Source of the DNA: Sphingomonas naphthae
GTDB taxonomy: Bacteria; Pseudomonadota; Alphaproteobacteria; Sphingomonadales; Sphingomonadaceae
Reading direction: 5' to 3'
NCBI RefSeq assembly: GCF_028607085.1
Contig: NZ_CP117411.1
Location: 682,001 to 746,000, forward strand
DNA length: 64,000 bases
The translations under genes and the position numbers were made by a program. Under the pieces are notes generated by a model that saw only the letters and a program-made list of their open reading frames with translations, did not search any database and was not told where the DNA came from. Shown here piece after piece: positions 43,899 to 50,499 of this stretch (position 1 is the first letter of the stretch; each line of letters opens with the position of its first letter).

Positions 43899-44798
43899 TC
43901 AATCAGCAGCCAAGCACGCTTGCGCAGCGGCTCGGATATGGGGATGCGGATCCTTCGACATACACTCTAGCGCGTGGGCGGTGCTGCCATCATCCAGTTC
44001 GCTTAACCCCTGCAATGCTTTCCACCGTACCGAATGAAGCGGATGACGGAGCAAGCTTTTCATCAATGCAATTGCCTGTTCGCGCGGCAACCGGTCATCA
44101 GCGAATGCCAAAGAGAGATCGACGAGCGTCTCCATTCGTGTAACCGCTGCGAGCGTCGCACATGGAAACATCGGCGCCAAGCTCTGCTTGTCAATGACCC
44201 ACTGAAAAGGAAGCACAGCCGTTTCACTCAACTTCAAAATATACGATACGCCTTTATTGACATCAATGTTCATGACGTTGCCAGCATCATACTCCACGAT
44301 TTTCCCGTGATTTAAGCTGGAACAACCTTCAATCTTTCGCAGACGTACATCTATATCAAATATTGATATATCAATTGGTTTATCAAACTCGTATTTTTGA
44401 AGTGTCAGATTTTCTCCGCCTGAAATGACAGATATCATTCCGTTTTCGGGAACGGTTGCTAGAATTGTCGGGTCAAAGCCGTCCACATGCTTCGATTTTT
44501 TGCATATTCCCTGTAAAACGAGAGAAAATGACGAATTTCGAAACAATACTACTGAACGCTTGCCGATCGCGGGCATTTTAACAACCGGATCGTCAGCAAC
44601 TGAAGAGATATACGAGCGAACGATCTCTGCGTACTCGCCGGATATCGACAATTGGCCAAATAATGTGCCGATCTCGGCAATGTCTTTCAGCCGGTCGGCG
44701 CCACTTTCCAATGCGAGACAAAGTCTATGGAGGCTCGCACAGGCAGTGGCGTTAGGGCGAACATTAAGTGAAGTATCTGCTCGACGGTCTCTCGCCAT
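43899..44798 (-). CDS. Cupin-like / HEAT-repeat protein, degenerate paralogue
   Basis: A 299-residue protein (ATG 44798, AAGGTG upstream) with the same layout as the next gene: helical N-terminus, beta-rich middle and a clear C-terminal HEAT-like part (HPLHSVRWKALQGLSELDDG, then HALECMSKDPHPHIRAAAQA). The middle domain lacks the H-x-H motif, so it may be a non-catalytic partner forming a heterodimer. It follows the 39-residue peptide gene and the hairpin. Confidence 0.65.
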   Translation of the reverse strand: MARDRRADTSLNVRPNATACASLHRLCLALESGADRLKDIAEIGTLFGQLSISGEYAEIVRSYISSVADDPVVKMPAIGKRSVVLFRNSSFSLVLQGICKKSKHVDGFDPTILATVPENGMISVISGGENLTLQKYEFDKPIDISIFDIDVRLRKIEGCSSLNHGKIVEYDAGNVMNIDVNKGVSYILKLSETAVLPFQWVIDKQSLAPMFPCATLAAVTRMETLVDLSLAFADDRLPREQAIALMKSLLRHPLHSVRWKALQGLSELDDGSTAHALECMSKDPHPHIRAAAQACLAAD

Positions 44799-44818
44799 GG
44801 AAAGCACCTTGTGAGTTA

Positions 44819-44852
44819 TTCCGGAGCCACCTTATGGAGTGGCCCCGGAACG
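44819..44852 (-). promoter_or_regulatory. Hairpin between peptide gene and enzyme genes
   Basis: In the minus-strand transcript UUCCGGGGCCAC pairs with GUGGCUCCGGAA (12 bp with one G-U) around an 8-base loop, starting six bases after the peptide stop codon. There is no U-run, so it may stabilise the upstream message or give partial termination, making the peptide more abundant than the enzymes. Confidence 0.6.
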
Positions 44853-44856
44853 CTAA

Positions 44857-44976
44857 TCAGAGAACGTTTATGGTGATAGCAATCACAATAATCACGACCC
44901 CAGGATTCAGCGTCGAAACCCCGGAACCGGCAGGTGCTACCGCATGGTCCAAATCGCGAATGATGCGCTTCTTCAT
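44857..44976 (-). CDS. 39-residue peptide, possible precursor or membrane peptide
   Basis: ATG 44976 has AAGGGGAAG six to eight bases upstream, an excellent ribosome binding site. The peptide has a charged first part (MKKRIIRDLDH), a flexible Ala/Gly/Ser segment (AVAPAGSGVSTL), and a hydrophobic end (NPGVVIIVIAITINVL) with no Cys. It is the first gene ahead of the paired cupin/HEAT-like genes. The charged-leader and distinct-tail layout fits a RiPP precursor, and the hydrophobic tail fits a membrane peptide. The coding call rests on the ribosome binding site, hairpin and position. Confidence 0.55.
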   Translation of the reverse strand: MKKRIIRDLDHAVAPAGSGVSTLNPGVVIIVIAITINVL

Positions 44977-45119
44977 ATAACTTCCCCTTGTTTCAGCGCG
45001 AAGTAAATCACGCCCGTTGTGACGCAGCGAATCATGTCTATGATTTTGCTACGCTACCTATTATGGGTACGCATGGTGATAGTTGAGTCAATATCGTCAG
45101 TTAGACTATATTTTTAGTC

Positions 45120-45369
45120 CATTATGGGTAAACACCACTTTGGATCAAACACATCAGCACATTTTAGTTCAAAATGGATCATAAATTGGCTTTGGATGGT
45201 TTCAGCGGGAGGCAAGCGGGAGACCGCAATGCCGCGAGGGGGCGATGAATCGCTTAGTATCGCTGCTGCCCTGGAGGTTCATTCTGCCCGCTTGGGCCGT
45301 TTGTACCGCTTCATCCCGAGGCAGCCGAAAGTTGGCTGATCAAGGTGGATGTGGCCGTTTTGACTAACG
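45120..45369. other. AT-rich gene-poor stretch
   Basis: Between the peptide gene upstream region and the ardA remnant no convincing gene is seen. A plus-strand frame at 45124-45339 has no good ribosome binding site and a composition unlike a real protein. Confidence 0.4.
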
Positions 45370-45470
45370 TCGACACGCAGGCGATGCTTGCCGCTTCGCC
45401 GATCGCTCACACTCAGTGATTAGCGATCTATGATTATGGAGGCTTCGGCCTCAACCGTTTCAATTCCACA
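45370..45470 (+). pseudogene. Decayed ardA fragment
   Basis: GACACGCAGGCGATGCT, GCCGCTTCGCCGATCGC and GGCTTCGGCC lie in the same order and spacing as in the intact ardA (45960-46045). The fragment would encode DTQAMLAASPIA but then hits an in-frame stop (TGA), and the flanks have diverged. It is a partial copy of the anti-restriction gene that lies 400 bases downstream. Confidence 0.75.
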
Positions 45471-45474
45471 GTAG

Positions 45475-45835
45475 TAATGAAGAGATATACCTAATTTATC
45501 TTAAGTTTGACGTGTTCAGATTATCAATTGAGATTGTCTTATTATTAAGAATCTCGGTGAGTGCTGGCAGAGTGATGTATTTGACGTTGCCTCCGGCCCG
45601 CGCTCTAGGCGCCAGCGCCCGGAGCCTTGCGTCTCCGCCATTCGGTGACGATCGCTAACGCGGCTTGGGGCCTTGCCCCTGGCGCGCTGCGAAGCGCCTT
45701 CCGCCCAGCTTCCTACGCGCTTTGCGCTCCGTGCAGCCGGTTCCCCGCGAAGGCGCTTGCTCCGCTTGCACCCCCACTCTCGCCGAGGGGCAGAGGTTCA
45801 GAACGCAACTGAACCCCAACCCTACGGAGAAAGAC
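45475..45835. other. Gene-free leader ahead of ardA
   Basis: No gene is supported here. The first third is AT-rich and the last 230 bases are GC-rich and repetitive, ending in the ardA ribosome binding site ACGGAGAAAG. It probably holds the ardA promoter and leader. Confidence 0.4.
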
Positions 45836-46369
45836 ATGGGAGACACACTGACCAAGACCGACCAACCCCGCATCTACGTGGCCTGCCTTGCGGCCTATAA
45901 CAACGGTATCCTTCACGGCGCGTGGATCGAGGCGGATCGAGGCGCGTGGCAGCTGTGGGGCGACACGCAGGCGATGCTGGCCGCTTCGCCGATCGCCGAC
46001 GCCGAGGAATGGGCGATCCATGATTTTGAAGGGTTCGGCCGCAACCGCATCCATGAATCTGACAGCTTCGAGCGCATCGCCGGCCTCGCAGCCTTTATCG
46101 CGGAGCATGGCGCGCTCGGCGCGGCATTGATCGACCATTGCGATGGCGATCTGGAGCGTGCGCGGGAGGTGATGGAAGATGGCTATCTCGGCTGCCACGC
46201 AAGCCTTGCGGACTACGTACAGGAGTTGACGGAGGACGCAAACGTCGTTCCCGAGCAGCTGCGCTACTATATCAACTGGCAGGCGATGGCCCGCGATGCC
46301 GAGTTGAACGGCGACCTCTTCACCATCGAAACCGCATGGAATGCGGTGCATGTGTTCGCTGGACATTGA
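45836..46369 (+). CDS. ardA: Anti-restriction protein ArdA
   Basis: A 177-residue acidic DNA-mimic protein that blocks type I restriction enzymes after DNA entry. ArdA-type segments are RIYVACLAAYNNGILHGAWI, GFGRNRIHESDSFERIAGLA and LRYYINWQAMARDAELNGDL. The net charge is clearly negative, as expected for a mimic of bent B-DNA. It starts at ATG 45836 with a good ribosome binding site, is followed one base after its stop by another gene, and has a decayed partial copy upstream. Confidence 0.92.
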   Translation: MGDTLTKTDQPRIYVACLAAYNNGILHGAWIEADRGAWQLWGDTQAMLAASPIADAEEWAIHDFEGFGRNRIHESDSFERIAGLAAFIAEHGALGAALIDHCDGDLERAREVMEDGYLGCHASLADYVQELTEDANVVPEQLRYYINWQAMARDAELNGDLFTIETAWNAVHVFAGH

Positions 46370-46370
46370 G

Positions 46371-46664
46371 ATGGAGGCCCAGACCTATCGCTTCGCATGG
46401 TGCGGCATCGCGATTGAATCGATCTATTCGCCCCTCAAATGGGGCGCCATAGCCCACCTCGAAATCCGCAGCTTCGAGCCGCCGCGTGCGCCGTTGCCCA
46501 TCACCGAAACCGGCTACCGCTCGCACTTCCACCCGCCCGGCACGATCGAGACCCATGGCGGCGATGTGGTGGCCCAAGTGACCGCGTGGCTCGATCAGGA
46601 GGCGCGCACACTGCGCTGGCAGCAATACCTTGCTGCCTCGCGTCAGGGCGACTTGTTTGCCTGA
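46371..46664 (+). CDS. Hypothetical protein cotranscribed with ardA
   Basis: A 97-residue protein beginning MEAQTYRFAWCGIAIE, one base after the ardA stop. It contains YRSHFHPPGTIETHGGDV and ends in a helix (WLDQEARTLRWQQYLA). It is probably part of the ardA operon; function unknown. Confidence 0.6.
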   Translation: MEAQTYRFAWCGIAIESIYSPLKWGAIAHLEIRSFEPPRAPLPITETGYRSHFHPPGTIETHGGDVVAQVTAWLDQEARTLRWQQYLAASRQGDLFA

Positions 46665-46751
46665 CGGTGGCATATAGCCTGCAATGCGGATGCATCACGG
46701 CTTGATGAGAGGTTCGGCAGTCGCTTACGAATTCCGAAACCGGGGAATAGC

Positions 46752-46964
46752 GTGACCGACAAGATCGACGAAGCGATAGCCCAGATGGCCCATGCGCTTG
46801 CGCTGTTGGATGCCGATGGCGCCACGCTCGCCGCCGCCAACCTTGAACATGCCCTCACATTGGCCGCCATGGAGCGCGGCAGGCGGGCGGCGGCAAGCCG
46901 CCGCGATAAGGGCGGCCCGGTTGGTTTCACGCCGGCATCGAGAGGCGGGCCGATCGCCGCTTAG
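46752..46964 (+). CDS. Small hypothetical protein (repeat copy A)
   Basis: A 70-residue helical protein starting at GTG with GGGGAA upstream. It is rich in Ala and charged residues (TDKIDEAIAQMAHALALLDA) and ends in a basic Arg-rich segment. It lies in the left copy of a 300-bp direct repeat; the right copy has lost the start codon and is no longer coding. Confidence 0.5.
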   Translation: MTDKIDEAIAQMAHALALLDADGATLAAANLEHALTLAAMERGRRAAASRRDKGGPVGFTPASRGGPIAA

Positions 46965-47060
46965 GCCTTTTAACAATCACGACGCAAAGCGGCAGTTTAT
47001 GGAACAACCGCTTCGAAGAGCTCAGCCGCCTAATAACCATCGCCGCCGCCGGTGGTCATT
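46755..47060 (+). repeat. Imperfect direct repeat, copy A
   Basis: ACCGACAAGATCGACGAAGC begins a block of about 306 bases that recurs at 49168-49453 with small deletions and substitutions. The block covers the small gene at 46752 and about 95 bases after it. Confidence 0.8.
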
Positions 47061-47198
47061 CGACACCCACGATCGATCAGGTGGCAATGTGTCAAACGTC
47101 CTGACAGCCGCTGCAATCCGCTTGAGTAGGTGCCAATGGCGGTTTGGCCATCAGGTTTTGAGGTGTAAGCTGCATCGGACTCGGGATGGGATGATCGA

Positions 47199-47795
47199 GT
47201 GATGAAGCCGACTCGACAACGGATGTACAGGGGCTCGAAACGGTCTGATGACAAATCACCAAACCTCCCGTTCGAGCTTCCCGACTCTGAGCCGTTAAAG
47301 CTGCCAATGGCGGTTAGTATACGACAGCAAAAAGAGCTATTTAGCTTTATTACAGAGCCGGACTTGTTCGAACCCTCGTCATGCAAACAAGATAAACAAT
47401 GGAATAAATCTATCGAAATAGCTATGTTCCGATTGAATTGCGTGCATGACGAAGACATAATAAATATAGATGATTATCCTGTTGTTGGATTTTTGGACAA
47501 TATTAAACAGTTAAATAATTATATATCATTACGAAGGAATCGTATTCTTCGTTTTAAGTTGAGCGCCATTATGCCACCCGATGGCCCAATCGGTGAGATG
47601 TTTATTGGACTACGTTGTTCAGGAATACGTTATGTTGGCGATCTAGTACAACTCACTGCCGAGGAAGTCGTAGGGATGACCGGGGTATCGGATAACACGA
47701 TTGATGAACTTACTCGGATTCTTTCAGACTTTGATTTATCTTTGGGAAGAGCAATCCCTGGATGGGGAGCGGTTCGCCTTTATCGTGGTAGGTAG
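47199..47795 (+). CDS. Protein with RNA polymerase alpha C-terminal domain-like end
   Basis: A 198-residue protein. The first 125 residues are of unknown type and AT-rich in codon use. The last 65 residues match the helix-hairpin-helix alpha-CTD fold of RpoA: RCSGIRYVGDLVQLTAEEVV, GVSDNTIDELTRIL and LSLGRAIPGW. In RpoA this domain contacts promoter DNA and activators. The gene may encode a modifier of transcription or a DNA-binding regulator. It starts at GTG 47199 or ATG 47202. Confidence 0.75.
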   Translation: MMKPTRQRMYRGSKRSDDKSPNLPFELPDSEPLKLPMAVSIRQQKELFSFITEPDLFEPSSCKQDKQWNKSIEIAMFRLNCVHDEDIINIDDYPVVGFLDNIKQLNNYISLRRNRILRFKLSAIMPPDGPIGEMFIGLRCSGIRYVGDLVQLTAEEVVGMTGVSDNTIDELTRILSDFDLSLGRAIPGWGAVRLYRGR

Positions 47796-48051
47796 GGCTT
47801 CGAAGCAGGCGTTTAACGATCTGGTTGCAGAAAGCGTAAGTGACGCGGCCTCCAGCAGCTAGTGCCACCACCACATTGTTTGAAAGAACGAGGACGATAA
47901 CAGTCGTGCCTACCTGTCCCAACTCGCCTTGGGCTATAAAGAGCTGCCATAACGACGCCCAACAATCGGCAGAGTGGTAATGGTGCCAGATCGGGATGCC
48001 CAACAGCCATTCGATCCAGTACCGGATAATATGAAATTCGCTGGGTCGCAT
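47710..48051 (-). CDS. Possible small membrane protein (weak)
   Basis: A 113-residue frame with a hydrophobic central part (VGTTVIVLVLSNNVVVALAA) and an aromatic N-terminus (RYWIEWLLGIPIWHHY). It overlaps the 3' end of the alpha-CTD gene by 85 bases on the other strand. There is no clear ribosome binding site, so it may not be coding. Confidence 0.25.
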   Translation of the reverse strand: MRPSEFHIIRYWIEWLLGIPIWHHYHSADCWASLWQLFIAQGELGQVGTTVIVLVLSNNVVVALAAGGRVTYAFCNQIVKRLLRSPTYHDKGEPLPIQGLLFPKINQSLKESE

Positions 48052-48418
48052 GTGCCTTACTCCCGTGCTCGTGACACTTGCTAAATGCTACCGAGCTGCC
48101 CTGCTTTAGAACTCCTCTCCATCCGTGTTTCTTTATGGAAATGAGTTTTTCCGCCTATGAAGCACGGCGCAACGCTGCTCAGCACCCAGCTCCACCTCTT
48201 TCATCCCCGACCTTCAGGTAGCGCGGCAAGCCATGGCTCAGGCCGCAGGACATCCTTTCAAGATTGCACAAGCCTTGTGTCAGCCTCACGGACCCTCTGG
48301 GAGGGGCTGTGAGGGCTCGCGAGGCCTAGGAGACTGAAAGATAGGTCGAGAGGGTCCCACTTTAATAATTGGGAGAACCGTGTAGAAGGAGCAGCTAAAT
48401 TTGGGGCAGGGGATTTTC
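48052..48418. other. Gene-free stretch
   Basis: About 370 bases without a supported gene. It contains short GC-rich imperfect inverted repeats around GAGGGGCTGTGAGGGCTC at 48300-48330 and ends with the ribosome binding site of the next gene. Confidence 0.4.
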
Positions 48419-49168
48419 ATGGGTTTGCCGCCGCAGCAGCCTGACGAGCAGATCAGGCCAAAGCACTACGCTGATTTGCTGGTTCATCCTGTGTCTACTA
48501 ACGGCACAGGGATCAGCTATCACGGCTGGGAACAAGACCATGGTCAGATGCGGTCATTCTACGTCGATGGGCTGCGGCAGTTTATGCTGAACGCATGGAT
48601 TGACGACTGGAAGAAGATCTCCAAATTTGGCAAAGCGGCTGCTTCGATCGTCGCGAAGGAAACCACATGGCACATGATGCCTAATAGCGGCACGTCTTGG
48701 AATGAGTGCGGCGAGCCGCAATTTCGAGCAGCAGCTTATCACCAGCCGACGTACTTTCAAAAATGCGCTATGGTTATCGTCGCTTGCGAACTAGCGTTGC
48801 AGGCTCACATTGAAGCCGCTCGTCCGATGCGTCAGGGCATCGCCCCATCAGACGTTTACAGGATTATCAAAATCCTCCCTTCTGTTTGGTGTATCGAGGA
48901 ATTCGATGAGGAAGCGCTGCGAACGCTAAAAGGGAAATATCCTAAAGCAGAAGGCGAAATTAAGACGGCAGCCGCCCAACAGCAGCGGACTTTCTTGAAG
49001 CACCTAGCAAGCGGCTACACGACAACCCTTGCGACCGCTAGGACTACAAGGGACTATATCGCGACGAACTGCCCCTTGGTAACCGTTGATAATCTGTCGC
49101 CACGTCCCATAAACAACCTCCTTGGAATGCTTGGCGCATCGCCTAATCAAACAGTTGACCTAGGCTAA
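48419..49168 (+). CDS. Hypothetical protein
   Basis: A 249-residue protein starting at MGLPPQQPDEQIRPKHYADL, with AGGGGATTTTC giving a good ribosome binding site. The centre is helical with conserved-looking aromatic residues (YHQPTYFQKCAMVIVACELA), and the end is polar. Its stop codon abuts the start of repeat copy B. No family was recognised. Position between the two repeats suggests it arrived with the flanked segment. Confidence 0.55.
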   Translation: MGLPPQQPDEQIRPKHYADLLVHPVSTNGTGISYHGWEQDHGQMRSFYVDGLRQFMLNAWIDDWKKISKFGKAAASIVAKETTWHMMPNSGTSWNECGEPQFRAAAYHQPTYFQKCAMVIVACELALQAHIEAARPMRQGIAPSDVYRIIKILPSVWCIEEFDEEALRTLKGKYPKAEGEIKTAAAQQQRTFLKHLASGYTTTLATARTTRDYIATNCPLVTVDNLSPRPINNLLGMLGASPNQTVDLG

Positions 49169-49453
49169 CCGACAAGATCGACGAAGCGATAGTCCCGAAG
49201 GCCGGTGCGGTCGCGCCGCTGGATGCCGATTGCGCCACGCTCGCTGCCGCCAACTTCGAACATGCCTCACTAGCCGCCATGGAGCGCGGCAAGCCGCCGC
49301 GATACAGGCGGCCCGGCTGGTTCACGCCAGCATCGAGGCAGGCCGATTGCCGCTTAGGTCTTTTGGCAATCACGATGCGAAGCGGCAGATTATGGGAACG
49401 ACAGCGCCAAAAAGATCAACCGCCCACCAGCCATCGCCGGAGCCGGCGGTTAT
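49168..49453 (+). repeat. Imperfect direct repeat, copy B
   Basis: Copy of 46755-47060 with the start codon replaced (CTAACC instead of GTGACC) and several small deletions that shift the frame, so the small gene is dead here. The two copies flank the alpha-CTD gene and the hypothetical gene at 48419. Confidence 0.8.
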
Positions 49454-49507
49454 TGCGTGTAGTGGAGCAGCGGCCTAGACCCGCTGCGCCCAGTAAAGGA
49501 ATTGCCC

Positions 49508-50005
49508 ATGAACGACGAGTTGATTGTCCTCACCAGCGATATCGTGAGCGCCCATGTTTCCAACAACAGTGTGGCCGTGGGCGACGTGCCCACCCTGATC
49601 GCTGCCGTTCACGGCGCATTGCAGAAGCTTGGGCAGCCGGCCGAGATCGAGGCGGCCAAGCAGGAGCCGGCCGTTTCCATTCGCACGTCGATCAAGCCCG
49701 ATTACATCGTGTGCCTGGAAGACGGCAAAAAGCTGACGATGCTCAAGCGTTACCTGCGCACGAATTACAACATGAGCCCCGAGGATTACCGCGCCAAGTG
49801 GAACCTGCCGGCCGATTATCCGATGGTCGCGCCCAACTACGCTGCCAAGCGGCGCGAGCTGGCGCACTCGATCGGGCTGGGCCGCAAGCGGGTGGCGGCG
49901 GAGCCGGAGGCGCCGGTGAAGGCAGCGCGCAAGCCGCGCGCGAAGAAGCTGACTGGCCCTGAGGCGCTGGCCAAGGTGCGCGGTGAGGATATGCTAACCG
50001 AATGA
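49508..50005 (+). CDS. MucR/Ros family transcriptional regulator
   Basis: A 165-residue regulator of the alphaproteobacterial MucR/Ros family. The zinc-finger-like core is SIKPDYIVCLEDGKKLTMLK followed by RYLRTNYNMSPEDYRAKWNL and ADYPMVAPNYAAKRRELA. The C-terminal 40 residues are Lys/Ala/Pro-rich. TAAAGGAATTG precedes ATG 49508. Its position next to attR suggests it controls element genes. Confidence 0.9.
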   Translation: MNDELIVLTSDIVSAHVSNNSVAVGDVPTLIAAVHGALQKLGQPAEIEAAKQEPAVSIRTSIKPDYIVCLEDGKKLTMLKRYLRTNYNMSPEDYRAKWNLPADYPMVAPNYAAKRRELAHSIGLGRKRVAAEPEAPVKAARKPRAKKLTGPEALAKVRGEDMLTE

Positions 50006-50159
50006 ACCGAGCGGCTGATAGGGAAGGGGGAGAAGATCCTCTCCCCTTGGCTCAGATTGTTGGGCGCATGGACGCTGGGGATAAAAGCGCTGGCGATCTG
50101 GACAGCAGAATCTTGATCTGCGAAGGAATTATAGACGCGCCGCACTCCGGAAAAAATCA

Positions 50160-50198
50160 CTTACACAAGCCTTACACACTTACACAAATCCTTACACA
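50160..50198 (+). repeat. CTTACACA repeats, probable integrase arm sites (right)
   Basis: Four copies of CTTACACA start at 50160, 50171, 50179 and 50191, all in the same direction and about 60 bases from attR. Two copies occur near attL. The shared octamer at both ends fits arm-type binding sites of the element integrase. Confidence 0.65.
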
Positions 50199-50257
50199 AA
50201 ATTGACCTCATTGGAAAATTATTGTGGATTAACAGTTATTTAGCCAGCACAAAGGGC

Positions 50258-50266
50258 ACTCAAAAT
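50258..50266 (+). repeat. attR core, ACTCAAAAT
   Basis: Second copy of the nine-base core, directly joined to the 3' half of the interrupted tRNA-Leu gene. Confidence 0.85.
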
Positions 50267-50311
50267 CCGCCGCCGCAAGGCATGTCGGTTCGAGTCCGAC
50301 CGCCCGCACCA
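50258..50311 (+). pseudogene. 3' half of host tRNA-Leu(CAA)
   Basis: From the anticodon loop CTCAAAA through TCCGCCGCCGC, the variable arm, GTCGGTTCGAGTCCGAC and CGCCCGCACCA, this equals the 3' half of the intact tRNA-Leu at 25966-26049. The 5' half is missing and lies 25.8 kb to the left. Confidence 0.92.
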
Positions 50312-50499
50312 CCCCCGGTCCAGAGCCCGAGTCCCCGATACCGCCGCGCCAGCACCATGGCCGCAATGGGCGGCAGAGCCCAATGGCAGCGCTCAGCGCC
50401 GGATTGGCACCCGCGCCTTTCGTCATGCTTCGTCGCCTCAGAGGGATCATGTCTGTCATCGGCTATCGCACGGGCTGTGATCCGGCAGCGCAACCGCGG

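Larger units (their letters stand above)
24482..50257. mobile_element. Mobilizable integrative element in tRNA-Leu(CAA)
   Basis: The 25776-bp unit is bounded by a 9-bp direct repeat, ACTCAAAAT, at 24482-24490 and 50258-50266. These join the two halves of one interrupted tRNA-Leu gene. Inside are an adjacent tyrosine integrase, arm-type repeats at both ends, an intact tRNA-Leu(CAA), ParDE, a relaxase, a coupling ATPase, ArdA and MucR-like genes. No type IV secretion channel genes are visible, so transfer would need a helper. Several internal AT-rich blocks (around 32100-33230, 42900-45550 and 47200-48400) contrast with the GC-rich backbone, which points to assembly from several sources. Confidence 0.93.

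Noticed and set aside
44768-44980. Plus-strand frame across the 39-residue peptide region
   Set aside because: It is antisense to the peptide gene and hairpin and has no ribosome binding site.
45124-45339. 71-residue plus-strand frame in the AT-rich gap
   Set aside because: It has an odd residue mix and no ribosome binding site and ends just before the ardA remnant.
50002-50205. 67-residue frame overlapping the MucR stop by ATGA
   Set aside because: Its 3' part consists of the CTTACACA arm-site repeats, so it is probably not coding, although the overlap is tempting.
24000-50300. CRISPR array or Cas genes in the element
   Set aside because: No regularly spaced repeats of 25-40 bases and no Cas-like protein were seen; the CTTACACA repeats are too short and are end-specific.
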